NCBI GenBank assembly: GCA_001512685.1
Contig: LFSG01000061.1
Coordinates: 1-34,526 of the forward strand
Length of the DNA: 34,526 nucleotides
Direction of reading: 5' to 3'
DNA from: Clostridiales bacterium DTU072
Lineage (GTDB): Bacteria > Bacillota > Clostridia > Christensenellales > DTU072
Position numbers and translations under genes: made by a program. The notes below the pieces were generated by a model. That model saw only the letters and a program-made list of their open reading frames with translations, was not told the DNA's origin and searched no databases. Shown one piece after another: positions 25,001 through 33,252 of the stretch; within the stretch, counting starts at the first letter, position 1, and each line of letters opens with the position of its first letter.

Positions 25001-28000
25001 GCGCGTCCGGGATTTGTGTTCGCGGGTTGGTATACCCAAGAGAGCGAAGCCTATCAAAAAACGCATGACCCCATTGTTTTCCCCATGGAAATTGAAGAAA
25101 ATCAGCCTTTTTACGCAAGGTGGTTCCATGAGGAAGAAGGCGTCGACGGCTTGGAATACCAGCTTATCAATGACGGAACCGAATACGCGATTTCGGCTTA
25201 CAGGGGAGAGCTTAAATACGTTGTCATCCCCAGCAAATATAAGGATAAGCCTGTAACAAAAATACTCAAAAACGCCTTTTCGGAAGCGGTTAATCCCATA
25301 AACGCTCAAGTTTACAATATAATTATTCCTCACACAATAAGGGAGATAGATAAAGGCGCTTTTGAGCAAACATTGTGGTATTCCCAGTATCGCGGCGATT
25401 ATGTGTATCTCAACGATATATTGATCGAATACAGGGGAGCCAAGGAAGAAGTCGTCGTTCCCGAACATATCAAATATCTTACGGCGGGCGCTTTTAAAGA
25501 CAATTCCGCGGTAAAGAGCATAATTTTCCCGCAGGACATAGAGATTTTACCTGCAGAATTAATGTATAATTGTTCGGCTTTGACCGATATCGTATTGCCC
25601 GCCAATCTAAAGAAGATTGAGTCCAAAGCATTTATGGACTGCTTCAGCTTAAGGACAATCGATTTTCCCAGCACCATAGAAGAAATAGCCTCCGACGCTT
25701 TTGAGAATACCGCCTGGCTTAAAAATTATGTGGACGATGTCGTCGTGGTGCATAACATATTATATAAATATAAGGGCGACCAACCTTCTTTGCATTTGCC
25801 CAATATCGTGACAAAAATAGAAAAGGACGCTTTCAAAGACAATATTTTCATTAATTACCTGTATATCCCCAGCACCGTAAACACGATTGCCCAAAGCGCT
25901 TTTGAAGGATGCATAAATCTTATTGAAGTTATCTTCTCTCAAAATACGCAAATAAGATACATAGGGGACAGGGCGTTTTACGGTTGTATAATGCTGAAGA
26001 ATTTCAGCCTGGGCGACAACATGCTGACAAGCATCGGGGAATACGCTTTCGCTTATTGCTCGGGCTTGGCAAACGTTGAGTTTTCGTCCACCGTTGAGCA
26101 TATCGGCAAAAGAGCTTATTTTGAATCGGGGATTTCTTTTGCGCGGTTCAATGACAACAGCGTATTGCTTTCGGTTTTGGAAGACACTTTCAGGAATTGC
26201 ATTAACCTTAAGACCGTGGTTTTCGGCAATAACTGCAGAATAGAAAATATTTCGGTGTCGGCGTTTGAGAATTGCGGCAATTTGATGAGCGTAATCATTC
26301 CCGAAAACAATCGCAAATTGACAAAAATTGAGGACAACGCTTTCAAGGATTGCGTTTCGCTTGTCAATGTAAGCTTGCCCTCAAGCCTTATGGAAATCGG
26401 CGACGACGCTTTCTTGAACGCGCCTTATGTCGAAAGCAACAACGATTTGATAATGACCGTAGGCAGCGTTTTGCTTAGGTATATCGGCGACGACACCGTC
26501 GTTACAATATCCAAAGATGTAGCCGCTATCAGCAAAGGCGCTTTTAAGGATAATCATTATATAACCAAAGTAGTCTTTGAGGAAGGCAGCCGCTTATTCG
26601 CTATCGGCGACGAGGCCTTCGCAGGCTGCGTCAATCTTGCCGACATTAATTTCCCCAATACCCTCGAGCATATAGGCAGAAACGCTTTGGAGGGAACCAA
26701 ATGGCTAAATGATTATCTTGACGATTATGTAATAATCAATGATATATTGGTTAAATATAAAGGCAGTTCCTATCAGGCCATAGTGCCGCAAAATGTAAGG
26801 ACGATCGGGGTGGAAGCATTTTACGGGAACACCAAATTGAGAAATATAGAAATAGGCCCCAATGTCAACGCCATTTTGGCGAGAGCTTTTGACGGCATGA
26901 GCGAAGAAAATTCCACCATAACGATGCTCAAAGCGCAGCCTCCAATCCTTGACCAAGATAACAACATAGTCAGCGTTATTTATGTGGAAAACAACGCGGT
27001 GTTTAACAATTACAGGGAAGACCCGTCTTGGTCCAGATTTGTTACCGATTCGTCAGAGTCGATAATCGTAAAATACAGAATCAGATTTGATTTGGTGTAC
27101 GCTCAAGCTTATCTTGAAACGACGGAAATCGAGGTGAACGCGCTGTTCGTTGAACCTGTGCCGCAAATGGCGGGCTATACTTTTATCGGCTGGTATGAAT
27201 ATTACAATGAAAGCGATGACGAGTATTCCGGTTTAATCAAATTGCCGTATTTCCCCGATTCCGACATTACGCTTTACGCTAAATGGCTGGATGACTACAC
27301 GGGCACCGCGGCGGGAGATTTCAGGATTGTTTCTCATCAGCCCGACGGCGACTTTGAGAGCGGTCCGTATATTATTGAATATACGGGTATCGACAGATAT
27401 TGCATGATACCGCTCATGCAGTGGGATGAATATATTGCCGGCATAACGAAAATGCGGGAGCCTTTTATCGACCCGAGCACAGGAGAACAAATGGTAGACG
27501 AATACGGCAATCCCGTATTTATCGAAGGAAGCGCTTTCGCAGGCAATGAGGTCTTGGAAGAAGTGGTTTTCGTTCACGGTTCCCAAGTGAAATATATTAT
27601 GGACGGCGCCTTTGAAAACTGCACGTCTTTGCGAAGGATAGTATTGCCTTCCACGCTGGAATATATCGGCCCCAACGCTTTCAAAAACTGCGTCGCTCTT
27701 GAAGAAGTAATATTTACGGGAGGCGGTTTCAACTCGCTTGTTATCGACGAAAACGCTTTTTACGGGTGCGTGTCCTTGAAGACCATTACGTTTGAAAGCA
27801 ATGTCAGCTTTATAGGCGACAACGCTTTCGGCGGCTGCGTATCCTTAACCAGCATTTATATGAACGGCGAATTCCCACCCGAAGGCAATGCTCCTTTTGA
27901 AATAAACGAGGGAATGAAAATATATGTGAACAGAAGCATAAACGACGTTGTAGTTATGAATTACAAGGTCCGCTGGCCGTTGTACGAGCAATATATTGTG

Positions 28001-28015
28001 CCAAAACCGCAATGA
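22082..28015 (+). CDS. Giant BspA-type leucine-rich-repeat surface lipoprotein
   Basis: 1977 residues. The signal MNKLSRLLLVFLTVILIVSMFTAC gives a lipobox cysteine at C24. Next come an Ig-like region (about 28-108), then three InlB/Flg_new-type repeats (about 115-177, 182-240, 246-312) with the FDGW / VGW / FLGWY signature. LRR block 1 runs about 320-940. A fourth Flg_new domain (about 947-1015, FVFAGWYT) precedes LRR block 2 (1022-1655), and a fifth (about 1663-1740, YTFIGWYEY) precedes LRR block 3 (about 1785-1960). LRR units carry the BspA pattern (IGxxAFxxCxxLxxVxLPxSLxxIG). No LPXTG or C-terminal membrane segment is present, so the lipid is the only visible anchor. BspA-like proteins are often adhesins; the ligand here is unknown. 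An AGGAGTAGAAGG site precedes the ATG. Codon use looks like the neighbours. Confidence 0.93.
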   Translation: MNKLSRLLLVFLTVILIVSMFTACQPSKKILSIEVDETTIADAFDVATFDVSQIYLIITYEDEETERISLSSTMIKAEDKVKLRVPGTHTITVTYKQRTTTFTLTLKEGIAGKYKVIFLNEDGTQIGETQYVEEGGSAVSPPYPTKPEHVFDGWIDQHGMYSFLDNITENKTFTATFKPDFCIVKFVMPDGSLIHEAKIKKGASAESVAPQFPNVPGQTAVGWDKSLDNITEDVTVFAVYMQDNIKVTFVYGADGRQSKTVNYAAYTEITPTVSPIVDHAEFLGWYTDDKFEGQAVTFPYLLRNEITFYAKYVSRTKGSDGLEFSETGSNSYTISGYNGNDDVIVIPEKYNNLDVVGIESRAFLNCNNSRFYVTDSNKYFSITDGVLFDAAKEKIIAYPAGKQDNQYAVPVSVKSIEPYAFANAQNLVLVTFSGSNLMTIDNYAFYNCANLREINIPRSVEKIGEGAFYMERGSRMNRLTFERNSQLQQIGNEAFRGLNNIETITLPSALEEIESSVFYGCQSLKEIQLENNSSESFIVVDGVLYDNDMEVLIAFPADNAIISSAAFTVPDEVVTIKAGAFIDSSIVGIVLPQTITTIEGYAFNSPKLQYIQFTADRQPDNLSDIMFGDYPPAFCIVPAGSQSQFPSFANMQFIEDAPEQVYYFNVETGYLYTRDNENKLTLLGARSPGVSLQIPAQINDYQVVAIGKYAFYNNNAITDIVIGEGIEIIEEEAFRKLSALTAVTLPSSLISIGKNAFADCPALQTVNYDAEITLQNIGDQAFVETPWYEQSSVEYLTIGNILIKYNGQGSVAELPDNIEIIADNAFIDKTNLKSVTLNSGLKIIGSYAFYGCSALFYVIIPESVEYIGEQAFSYCPNLYRIVMKSQLPPEIASTGVFTTSASYSYADKRYDFSIMVPYNASGLYLDAYRAHDDWAEYAQYITHLNERTIAFSSPGSETLSLITNAVYEPQDPIARPGFVFAGWYTQESEAYQKTHDPIVFPMEIEENQPFYARWFHEEEGVDGLEYQLINDGTEYAISAYRGELKYVVIPSKYKDKPVTKILKNAFSEAVNPINAQVYNIIIPHTIREIDKGAFEQTLWYSQYRGDYVYLNDILIEYRGAKEEVVVPEHIKYLTAGAFKDNSAVKSIIFPQDIEILPAELMYNCSALTDIVLPANLKKIESKAFMDCFSLRTIDFPSTIEEIASDAFENTAWLKNYVDDVVVVHNILYKYKGDQPSLHLPNIVTKIEKDAFKDNIFINYLYIPSTVNTIAQSAFEGCINLIEVIFSQNTQIRYIGDRAFYGCIMLKNFSLGDNMLTSIGEYAFAYCSGLANVEFSSTVEHIGKRAYFESGISFARFNDNSVLLSVLEDTFRNCINLKTVVFGNNCRIENISVSAFENCGNLMSVIIPENNRKLTKIEDNAFKDCVSLVNVSLPSSLMEIGDDAFLNAPYVESNNDLIMTVGSVLLRYIGDDTVVTISKDVAAISKGAFKDNHYITKVVFEEGSRLFAIGDEAFAGCVNLADINFPNTLEHIGRNALEGTKWLNDYLDDYVIINDILVKYKGSSYQAIVPQNVRTIGVEAFYGNTKLRNIEIGPNVNAILARAFDGMSEENSTITMLKAQPPILDQDNNIVSVIYVENNAVFNNYREDPSWSRFVTDSSESIIVKYRIRFDLVYAQAYLETTEIEVNALFVEPVPQMAGYTFIGWYEYYNESDDEYSGLIKLPYFPDSDITLYAKWLDDYTGTAAGDFRIVSHQPDGDFESGPYIIEYTGIDRYCMIPLMQWDEYIAGITKMREPFIDPSTGEQMVDEYGNPVFIEGSAFAGNEVLEEVVFVHGSQVKYIMDGAFENCTSLRRIVLPSTLEYIGPNAFKNCVALEEVIFTGGGFNSLVIDENAFYGCVSLKTITFESNVSFIGDNAFGGCVSLTSIYMNGEFPPEGNAPFEINEGMKIYVNRSINDVVVMNYKVRWPLYEQYIVPKPQ
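24434..26758 (+). repeat. Five irregular repeat modules in the LRR gene
   Basis: A W-x(6-7)-D-x-V/I-x-N-D/N-I-L-x-K-Y-x-G type module recurs at residues 785 (TPWYEQ...NILIKYNG), 1097 (TLWYSQ...DILIEYRG), 1210 (TAWLKN...NILYKYKG), 1447 (APYVES...SVLLRYIG) and 1539 (TKWLND...DILVKYKG). Each is followed by a stretch ending near AF-K/I-D. They interrupt the regular LRR array and mark where longer supra-repeats begin. The coordinates span the first to the last copy. Confidence 0.75.
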
Positions 28016-28051
28016 TTATATTGCGTAATTAATCTAAAGATAGAGGTGAGA

Positions 28052-29230
28052 ATGTCAAAATTCAAGTTGCCGCAAGGCATGCAGGATTATCTTCCCGATA
28101 CTTTATACCATAAGCTGAACATTGAAGATAAGCTGATTAAAACTTTTGAGAAATACGCTTATAAGAGGATAGAAACTCCCAAAGTGGAGTTTTATGAGTT
28201 GTTTAGCGGCGGGGTGGGGGCGGTGCCCACCGAAAAGCTTTTTAAGATGAGCGACACCGACGGCAGTTTGCTTGTGCTCAGGGCGGATATGACTTTGCCT
28301 ATCTCAAGAATAGTGGCCACCAAAATGCCCGACGCAGTCTTTCCGCTCAGGCTGTCTTATATTTCCGATTCGTATAATCTTACGGCGGAAAGAAACAGAA
28401 GCCGCGAGTTTACGCAAGCGGGAGTGGAGCTGTACGGCGTTCCCACGCCCGAAGGCGACGCCGAAGTTATCGCGCTTGCCATTAAAGCGCTGTTGAACGC
28501 AGGGCTGCAGGACTTTCAAATAGACATAGGGCAAGTGGATATCCTAAAGGGAATTTTGAAAGAAGCCGAGGTGAGCGAGGAGCTGCAAAAAGAGATTATC
28601 GCCGCCGTTGACAAGAAGGATTTTATCGATTTCAAGGACTTAGACAAAGACACCGCCGCGCTTATCAATAAAATTGCCGCCCTTTACGGCAATATAACCG
28701 TGCTTAAAGAAGCCGCCGAGCTTGTCAGCAATAAGACAAGCATTGACGCTTTGCTTAATCTTTTTGATGTCAATCAGATATTGTCCGAATATAAATTGGA
28801 TAAGTATATTTCTTACGACCTTGGACTTGTAAATTCCTTTTCTTATTATTCGGGCATCGTTTTCAAGGGCATTACCAAGCATTTCGGCGCGCCCATACTC
28901 GGCGGAGGGCGATATGACAAGCTTTGCCATACTTTCGGTAAGGATATCCCCGCAACGGGCTTCGCCATAGGGGTTAAAGATTTAATGAGCGCTCTTTCAA
29001 GAAGCGGCATTCCACAGTCAAAAATCAATGTGGACGTGGCTATCGGAGTGGCGGACTCTTTCGACGCCGTCGCCACTTCCCGTAAAATAGCCGAAAACGC
29101 GATAGCGAAAGGCCTTGTATGCGATATTGTCTATAAAACCAATCCTTCCGACATTAAAGAATACGCCTCCAAGAAAGCCATAGACAATATTATCTATATC
29201 AATGACAAAGGAAAAATCGAGGAGGTATAA
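28052..29230 (+). CDS. hisZ: ATP phosphoribosyltransferase regulatory subunit HisZ
   Basis: 392 residues, a catalytically inactive paralogue of histidyl-tRNA synthetase that binds the short HisG and makes it active and histidine-sensitive. KLPQGMQDYLPDTLYHK, LRADMTLPISRIV, NRSREFTQAGVELYG and GAPILGGGRYDKL match HisZ. The HisRS histidine loop is altered (VNSFSYYSGIVF in place of GLDYYTRTVFEF of the true synthetase at 12562). The start is the ATG at 28052 behind AGAGGTGAG; a GTG two codons earlier falls inside that ribosome site. It is the first gene of the his operon, 36 bases after the LRR gene, with no T-box leader. hisG follows after 2 bases. Confidence 0.96.
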   Translation: MSKFKLPQGMQDYLPDTLYHKLNIEDKLIKTFEKYAYKRIETPKVEFYELFSGGVGAVPTEKLFKMSDTDGSLLVLRADMTLPISRIVATKMPDAVFPLRLSYISDSYNLTAERNRSREFTQAGVELYGVPTPEGDAEVIALAIKALLNAGLQDFQIDIGQVDILKGILKEAEVSEELQKEIIAAVDKKDFIDFKDLDKDTAALINKIAALYGNITVLKEAAELVSNKTSIDALLNLFDVNQILSEYKLDKYISYDLGLVNSFSYYSGIVFKGITKHFGAPILGGGRYDKLCHTFGKDIPATGFAIGVKDLMSALSRSGIPQSKINVDVAIGVADSFDAVATSRKIAENAIAKGLVCDIVYKTNPSDIKEYASKKAIDNIIYINDKGKIEEV

Positions 29231-29232
29231 AA

Positions 29233-29865
29233 GTGATTACCATTGCTTTGGCAAAAGGACGATTGGCGGATAAGGCCATTGAAATACTTGAAAAATGCGG
29301 AATAGAAAGCGACGAGCTCAAAAATCCTTCCCGCAAGCTTATTCTGAAGGACAATACTCAAATCTATAATTTTATTTTGGTCAAACCTTCCGATGTTCCC
29401 ACATATGTGGAATACGGCGTGGCCGACATAGGTTTTTGCGGCAAGGACACGCTTATGGAAGAGGAAAGGAATATCTATGAATTGCTTGACCTTGGTTTTG
29501 CCAAGTGCAAGCTATGTATCGCGGGGTATAAGGATACCGATTATACCCAAAAGGACACAGTGAGAGTGGCCACAAAATATGTCAATGTAGCCAAAAAATA
29601 TTTTTACCGCAAACAGATAAATATAGAAATAATTAAGCTTAACGGCTCAGTGGAGCTTGGCCCCGTCATAGGGCTGAGCGATGTCATTCTCGATATTGTG
29701 GAAAGCGGAAAAACCCTTGCCGAAAATAATTTGAGCGTGCTTGAGGAAGTCGCCGATATTTCGGCAAGACTTGTGGTAAATAAAGTAAGCCTTAAGACCA
29801 AAGGCGATATAATAAGACCATTGGTAGCGTGCATCAGGGAGGCGATCGCAAAAGAAGATGATTAA
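29233..29865 (+). CDS. hisG: ATP phosphoribosyltransferase catalytic subunit, short form
   Basis: 210 residues, the short HisG that needs HisZ. It joins ATP and PRPP, the first committed step of histidine synthesis. ITIALAKGRLADKAIEILEKCG opens the protein; VGIA-like FCGKDTLMEE and the PRPP-binding region around IIKLNGSVELGPVIGLSDVILDIVESGKTL follow. It lacks the C-terminal regulatory domain of long HisG, in agreement with the adjacent hisZ. Translation starts at a GTG (29233) behind a GAGGT site at 29221-29225. It overlaps hisD by 8 bases. Confidence 0.97.
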   Translation: MITIALAKGRLADKAIEILEKCGIESDELKNPSRKLILKDNTQIYNFILVKPSDVPTYVEYGVADIGFCGKDTLMEEERNIYELLDLGFAKCKLCIAGYKDTDYTQKDTVRVATKYVNVAKKYFYRKQINIEIIKLNGSVELGPVIGLSDVILDIVESGKTLAENNLSVLEEVADISARLVVNKVSLKTKGDIIRPLVACIREAIAKEDD

Positions 29866-31132
29866 GATATATTTTTATCCCGATGACAGCATAGAGCATG
29901 TTTTGAAAAAATCCAATCAAGACTTTTATTCCGTCCAAACGGCGGTTAGGGAAATTATAGAAGACATTAAGAAAAGAGGGGACATAGCGCTTTTTGAATA
30001 TACCCGAAAATTTGACGGGGTGGAAATTAACGCCGAAAACATTAAGGTAAGCGCTCAAGAAATAGAGGACGCTTATAAACAAATCAGCCCCAAGCAATTA
30101 AACGCCGTTAAAAACGCCGCAAAGAATATTTATGAATATCATTTGAGGCATGGCCTGAAAGACCAAATAGAGAGCGAAGAAGGGAAGCGGACGGGCTTTT
30201 TGGTAAGACCTCTTGAATGCGCTGGCATTTATGTGCCCGGCGGAACGGCGCCTTATCCTTCTTCCGTGCTTATGTGCGCTTTGCCCGCAAAGGCCGCCGG
30301 CGTTAAGAGAATCGTAATGTGTTCGCCCAAAATCCAAAATCCTCTTACTTTAGTGGCCGCCAACGAATGCGGCGTGCATGAAATTTACAGGGTGGGCGGG
30401 GCGCAAGCGGTGGCCGCCATGAGCTACGGCACAACCTGCGTGCCCAAAGTCGATATAATAGCAGGACCGGGCAATATATATGTAACCATGGCCAAAAAAG
30501 AAGTATTCGGCGATGTGAAAATTGACATGCTGGCAGGGCCGTCCGAAATACTTGTAATCGCGGATAAAGACGCCAGCCCCGCGCTTGTGGCCGCTGATAT
30601 GCTCAGCCAAGCCGAGCATGACAAATTGTCCCGTTCCATATTGGTAACCGACAATAAAGAGCTTGCTTTTGCCGTAAAAGAAGAACTTGTTAAGCAAACT
30701 TCTTTGCTGGGAAGAAAAGATATAGCCGAATATTCTCTCAAAAATAACGGCGCCATAATCGTTACAAAATCCTTGAGGCAGGCTGTGGAGATATCCGATA
30801 TGATAGCTCCCGAGCATCTTGAAATCGCCACGAAAAATCCCGACGAGCTTTTGCCCTTTATCAATAACGCCGGAGCCGTTTTCGCGGGATATTATACCTC
30901 CGAGCCTTTGGGCGATTATTACGCCGGGCCTTCGCATGTGCTTCCCACAGGCGGCACCGCTAAGTATTTTGAGGCGCTGAATACGGCTACTTTTTTGAAG
31001 AGAATAAGTTATATAGAATATGATAAAGAAAATATCGCTTTTGCGGCCGACGATATAATCACATTGGCGGAGACCGAAGGCTTTGCCGCTCACGCCAACG
31101 CCATAAGAAAAAGATTGGGAGATGTAAAATGA
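29858..31132 (+). CDS. hisD: Histidinol dehydrogenase
   Basis: 424 residues. It catalyses the last two oxidations, histidinol to histidine, with two NAD and a zinc ion. Landmarks: ECAGIYVPGGTAPYPSSVLM, EIYRVGGAQAVAAMSYGT, KVDIIAGPGNIYVTMAKKEVFG, DMLAGPSEILVIAD, the zinc and active-site region AADMLSQAEHD and APEHLEI, and AGPSHVLPTGGTAKY. All are intact. It overlaps hisG at its start by 8 bases and hisB at its end by 4 bases (ATGA), so translation of the three is probably coupled. Confidence 0.98.
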   Translation: MIKIYFYPDDSIEHVLKKSNQDFYSVQTAVREIIEDIKKRGDIALFEYTRKFDGVEINAENIKVSAQEIEDAYKQISPKQLNAVKNAAKNIYEYHLRHGLKDQIESEEGKRTGFLVRPLECAGIYVPGGTAPYPSSVLMCALPAKAAGVKRIVMCSPKIQNPLTLVAANECGVHEIYRVGGAQAVAAMSYGTTCVPKVDIIAGPGNIYVTMAKKEVFGDVKIDMLAGPSEILVIADKDASPALVAADMLSQAEHDKLSRSILVTDNKELAFAVKEELVKQTSLLGRKDIAEYSLKNNGAIIVTKSLRQAVEISDMIAPEHLEIATKNPDELLPFINNAGAVFAGYYTSEPLGDYYAGPSHVLPTGGTAKYFEALNTATFLKRISYIEYDKENIAFAADDIITLAETEGFAAHANAIRKRLGDVK

Positions 31133-31713
31133 GAAAAGCTGAAATGACAAGAAAGACCAAAGAAACGGATATCGCTTTGGAGATAAACCTTGACGGACAA
31201 GGCAACGCCGATATTAAAAGCGGTGTGGGGTTTATGGACCATATGCTGACGCTGTTTGCCGTTCACGGCAATTTTGATTTGACTTTAAGGTGCGACGGCG
31301 ATATCGAAGTAGACGGACACCACACCGTGGAAGACATAGGAATCATACTCGGCAAATGCATAGCCTCGGCTTTGGGGGATAAAAGGGGCATTAACAGATA
31401 CGCTACGGCGGAAATTCCCATGGACGAAGCCTTGGCAAGGGTTACCATTGATTTGTCGGGTAGACCGTTTTTTGTGTACAACGCTCAACGCCTTTCGTAC
31501 GCTTTTTCAAACGATTTTGATTTTCAGCTTGTGGAGGAGTTTTTCAGGGCGGTTGCCGTTAACGGCGGCATAACCTTGCATATAAATCTTTTGTACGGTT
31601 CCAATTATCACCATATGGCGGAAAGCATTTTTAAGGCTTTCGCCAAAGCCTTGAGCAGCGCCGTAAAAATGGTGGGCGACAAAATCCCTTCTTCTAAGGG
31701 AATGTTGGATTAA
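31129..31713 (+). CDS. hisB: Imidazoleglycerol-phosphate dehydratase
   Basis: 194 residues, the stand-alone dehydratase without a phosphatase domain. It turns imidazole glycerol phosphate into imidazole acetol phosphate. Metal-binding motifs visible: VGFMDHMLTLFAVHG, DGHHTVEDIGI, SYAFSNDFDFQLVEEFF and NYHHMAESIFKAFAKAL. The start ATG overlaps the hisD stop. A gap of 61 bases follows to hisA, the longest inside the operon and the position where hisH normally lies. Confidence 0.98.
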   Translation: MRKAEMTRKTKETDIALEINLDGQGNADIKSGVGFMDHMLTLFAVHGNFDLTLRCDGDIEVDGHHTVEDIGIILGKCIASALGDKRGINRYATAEIPMDEALARVTIDLSGRPFFVYNAQRLSYAFSNDFDFQLVEEFFRAVAVNGGITLHINLLYGSNYHHMAESIFKAFAKALSSAVKMVGDKIPSSKGMLD

Positions 31714-31733
31714 CGGTTGAGCGATAAACAATA

Positions 31734-31754
31734 TTTGCCGTTATCGGCGGCAAA
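31734..31754 (+). other. Small hairpin in the hisB-hisA gap
   Basis: TTTGCCG (31734-31740) and CGGCAAA (31748-31754) can form a 7-bp stem with a 7-base loop, 10 bases before the hisA ribosome site (AGAGGT, 31765-31770). No T run follows, so it is not a terminator; a processing or stability element is possible. Confidence 0.4.
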
Positions 31755-31774
31755 ACTTAATGACAGAGGTAAGA

Positions 31775-32488
31775 ATGAAACTTTTTCCCGCGGTGGATAT
31801 ACTTGACAATAAAGCGGTAAGACTGCTTGAAGGCAAAAGGGATTTGGCGACCGTTTACGGACATCCGCTGGATATGGCGCATCAATGGGCGGATATGGGC
31901 GCTAAGTATTTGCATATCGTGGACCTTAACGCCGCTTTCGGCGAAAACTATAAAAATGAAGATTTGCTAAGGCGCATAGCCAAAGAGATTAACGCCGTAA
32001 TCCAATTGGGCGGCGGCATGAGGACGCTTGACAGAATAAAATACGCCTTGGACGAATTGGGCTTTGACAGAGTGATTGTGGGCAGCGCCGTAATAACCAA
32101 TCCCGATATGATTGAAGGCGCGGCAAAGCTGTACGGCAATAAGATAGTGGCGGGGCTTGACTCAAGGGAAGGCAAATTGTCCATTAAAGGCTGGACCGAG
32201 CAAAGCGCGGTTACTCCTTTTGAGGCGGCGCTGCGCTTAAAGCAAATGGGCGTTGAAGATATAGTGTTTACCGACATATCCCGCGACGGGAAATTGACGG
32301 GGGTAAACGCTGACGCTACCAAAGAGCTGCAGGAAAAAAGCGGCTTGAATGTCATCGCCAGCGGCGGAATAAGCCGAATGGAGGATTTATTGTCGTTAAA
32401 ACAAAAAGGAATTTACGGGGCGATAACCGGAAAAGCCATTTATGAAAAAACCATAGATTTGAGGGAGGCATTAAATATATGCGAATGA
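31775..32488 (+). CDS. hisA: HisA, phosphoribosylformimino-5-aminoimidazole carboxamide ribotide isomerase
   Basis: 237 residues, a (beta/alpha)8 barrel that isomerises ProFAR to PRFAR. The start chosen is the ATG at 31775, preceded by AGAGGT, which gives [17 protein letters not shown] and puts the catalytic aspartate at D8 as in the family; an ATG five codons earlier would include the ribosome site. [33 protein letters not shown] (second catalytic aspartate region) and VIASGGIS follow. It overlaps hisF by 10 bases. Confidence 0.97.
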   Translation: MKLFPAVDILDNKAVRLLEGKRDLATVYGHPLDMAHQWADMGAKYLHIVDLNAAFGENYKNEDLLRRIAKEINAVIQLGGGMRTLDRIKYALDELGFDRVIVGSAVITNPDMIEGAAKLYGNKIVAGLDSREGKLSIKGWTEQSAVTPFEAALRLKQMGVEDIVFTDISRDGKLTGVNADATKELQEKSGLNVIASGGISRMEDLLSLKQKGIYGAITGKAIYEKTIDLREALNICE

Positions 32489-33240
32489 AAAGGATAATCC
32501 CCTGTCTTGATATATATAAGGGCAGAGTGGTAAAGGGAGTAAATTTTGTTAACCTTGCCGACGCAGGGGACCCCGTTGAGATCGCCAAAAGATATAACGA
32601 GCTTAACGCCGATGAAATAGTGTTCCTTGATATATCCGCCACCACAGAGGGAAGAGGCACCATGCTTGAGGTAATCAAAAGGGCGGCGGCTCAAGTAACC
32701 ATTCCGCTTACCGTGGGAGGGGGCATACGCAATCTTGACGATATCGGAGCCGTCTTGGCGGTAGGAGCCGATAAAGCAGGCATTAATTCGGCAGCCGTCA
32801 AAAATCCGCAATTGATTAAAGAGGGCGCGGAGAAATACGGCTCACGGCGCATTGTGGCCGCCATAGACGCCAAAAAGGACGAGGGCGGAACATATAGAGT
32901 ATATATAAACGGGGGAACGCTCAATACAGGGCTTGACGCCGTGGAATGGGCAAAGGAATGTCAAAAGCTGGGCGCGGGGGAGATTCTTTTGACATCTATT
33001 GACAAAGACGGCACGAAGGACGGTTATGACCTTGAGTTGACCTCTTTGATAAGCAAAGCCGTCGACATTCCCGTAATAGCTTCGGGCGGAGCGGGAAAGA
33101 AGGAGCATTTTGCCGAAGTCCTCGGCGATAAAGTCGGCGCCGACGCCGCGCTGGCGGCTTCGTTGTTCCACTTTAACGAAGTGGGAATACAAGAGCTTAA
33201 AGAATATCTTAACAGCCGCAATATACCTGTAAGGTTATAA
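32479..33240 (+). CDS. hisF: Imidazole glycerol phosphate synthase, cyclase subunit HisF
   Basis: 253 residues, the (beta/alpha)8 cyclase half of IGP synthase. [23 protein letters not shown] opens the protein with the catalytic D11. [51 protein letters not shown] and PVIASGGAG follow. The start at 32479 has a GGGAGG site 10 bases upstream. The partner HisH (glutamine amidotransferase) is not encoded in this operon and is not fused to HisF. HisF can use free ammonia in vitro in well-studied organisms. hisIE follows after 12 bases. Confidence 0.98.
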   Translation: MRMKRIIPCLDIYKGRVVKGVNFVNLADAGDPVEIAKRYNELNADEIVFLDISATTEGRGTMLEVIKRAAAQVTIPLTVGGGIRNLDDIGAVLAVGADKAGINSAAVKNPQLIKEGAEKYGSRRIVAAIDAKKDEGGTYRVYINGGTLNTGLDAVEWAKECQKLGAGEILLTSIDKDGTKDGYDLELTSLISKAVDIPVIASGGAGKKEHFAEVLGDKVGADAALAASLFHFNEVGIQELKEYLNSRNIPVRL

Positions 33241-33252
33241 AAGGAGAGACAA

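Noticed and set aside
24434-26758. Regular repeats in the LRR gene as a CRISPR or tandem DNA repeat
   Set aside because: The repetition is at protein level with diverged DNA, in one intact frame, and matches LRR architecture.
30350-31150. A 266-codon open frame antisense to hisD
   Set aside because: Shadow of hisD; no start signal and no domain.
31714-31774. Remnant of a decayed hisH in the hisB-hisA gap
   Set aside because: At 61 bases the gap is too short to hold a recognisable remnant and no amidotransferase motif was seen in any frame.
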